Positions 5,379 to 5,402 of a stretch of DNA of 5,402 nt are shown here, piece by piece. A program made the translations under genes and the position numbers. Positions within the stretch are counted from its first letter, which is position 1, and every line of letters begins with the position of its first letter. Source of the DNA: an uncultured Prevotellaceae bacterium (GTDB lineage: Bacteria; Bacteroidota; Bacteroidia; Bacteroidales; Muribaculaceae); NCBI GenBank assembly GCA_945645715.1, contig CALZFJ010000158.1, positions 1 to 5,402 of the forward strand. The letters run 5' to 3'. The notes under the pieces are model-generated. The model made no database searches, was not told where the DNA came from, and saw only the letters and a list, made by a program, of their open reading frames with translations.

Positions 5379-5402
5379 ATAAAAACGGCAGTTTTTAATT
5401 TT

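Overview
This window looks like a chromosomal segment from a member of the Bacteroidales. Three things support this: the start of a SusC/RagA-type TonB-dependent receptor, an arginine decarboxylase and TruA that read like Bacteroides-family proteins, and three upstream regions with the Bacteroidetes promoter pattern TTTG-N19/20-TAnnTTTG. Shine-Dalgarno sites are weak or absent. Coding regions have moderate-to-high GC and intergenic regions are AT-rich. A gut Bacteroidales, perhaps of the Muribaculaceae, is my guess; the family cannot be fixed from this sequence alone.

Layout, left to right. Positions 1-647 (minus) hold the N-terminal 215 residues of a SusC-like receptor that runs off the left edge. 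A 594-base divergent intergenic region (648-1241) carries one promoter for each flanking gene, a GC-rich direct repeat next to a GTGTGA-TT-TCACAC palindrome, and a possible pseudoknot just before the rightward gene. Positions 1242-1730 (plus) encode the N-terminal quarter of a TolC-family outer membrane efflux protein, joined in frame to an unrelated-looking 33-residue tail. A strong hairpin at 1762-1802 separates this from three minus-strand genes, which are transcribed in the order speA (5267-3366), truA (3267-2521) and a small secreted protein of unknown function (2414-1821).

The most notable point is speA. Its reading frame is intact over 633 codons except for two in-frame stops (TAG and TAA, six codons apart) inside a short patch that has also diverged from the family sequence at other positions. 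As read, the gene yields two fragments that separate the PLP lysine from the catalytic cysteine, so it is most likely a recent pseudogene or a consensus error. TolC truncation and speA interruption together make this a locus with two broken genes of five.

The genes do not form one pathway. TruA is tRNA housekeeping, SpeA starts polyamine synthesis from arginine, and the SusC-like and TolC-like proteins belong to the outer membrane. I saw no tRNA or rRNA gene, CRISPR array, insertion sequence, phage gene or defence system, and no convincing new multi-gene system.
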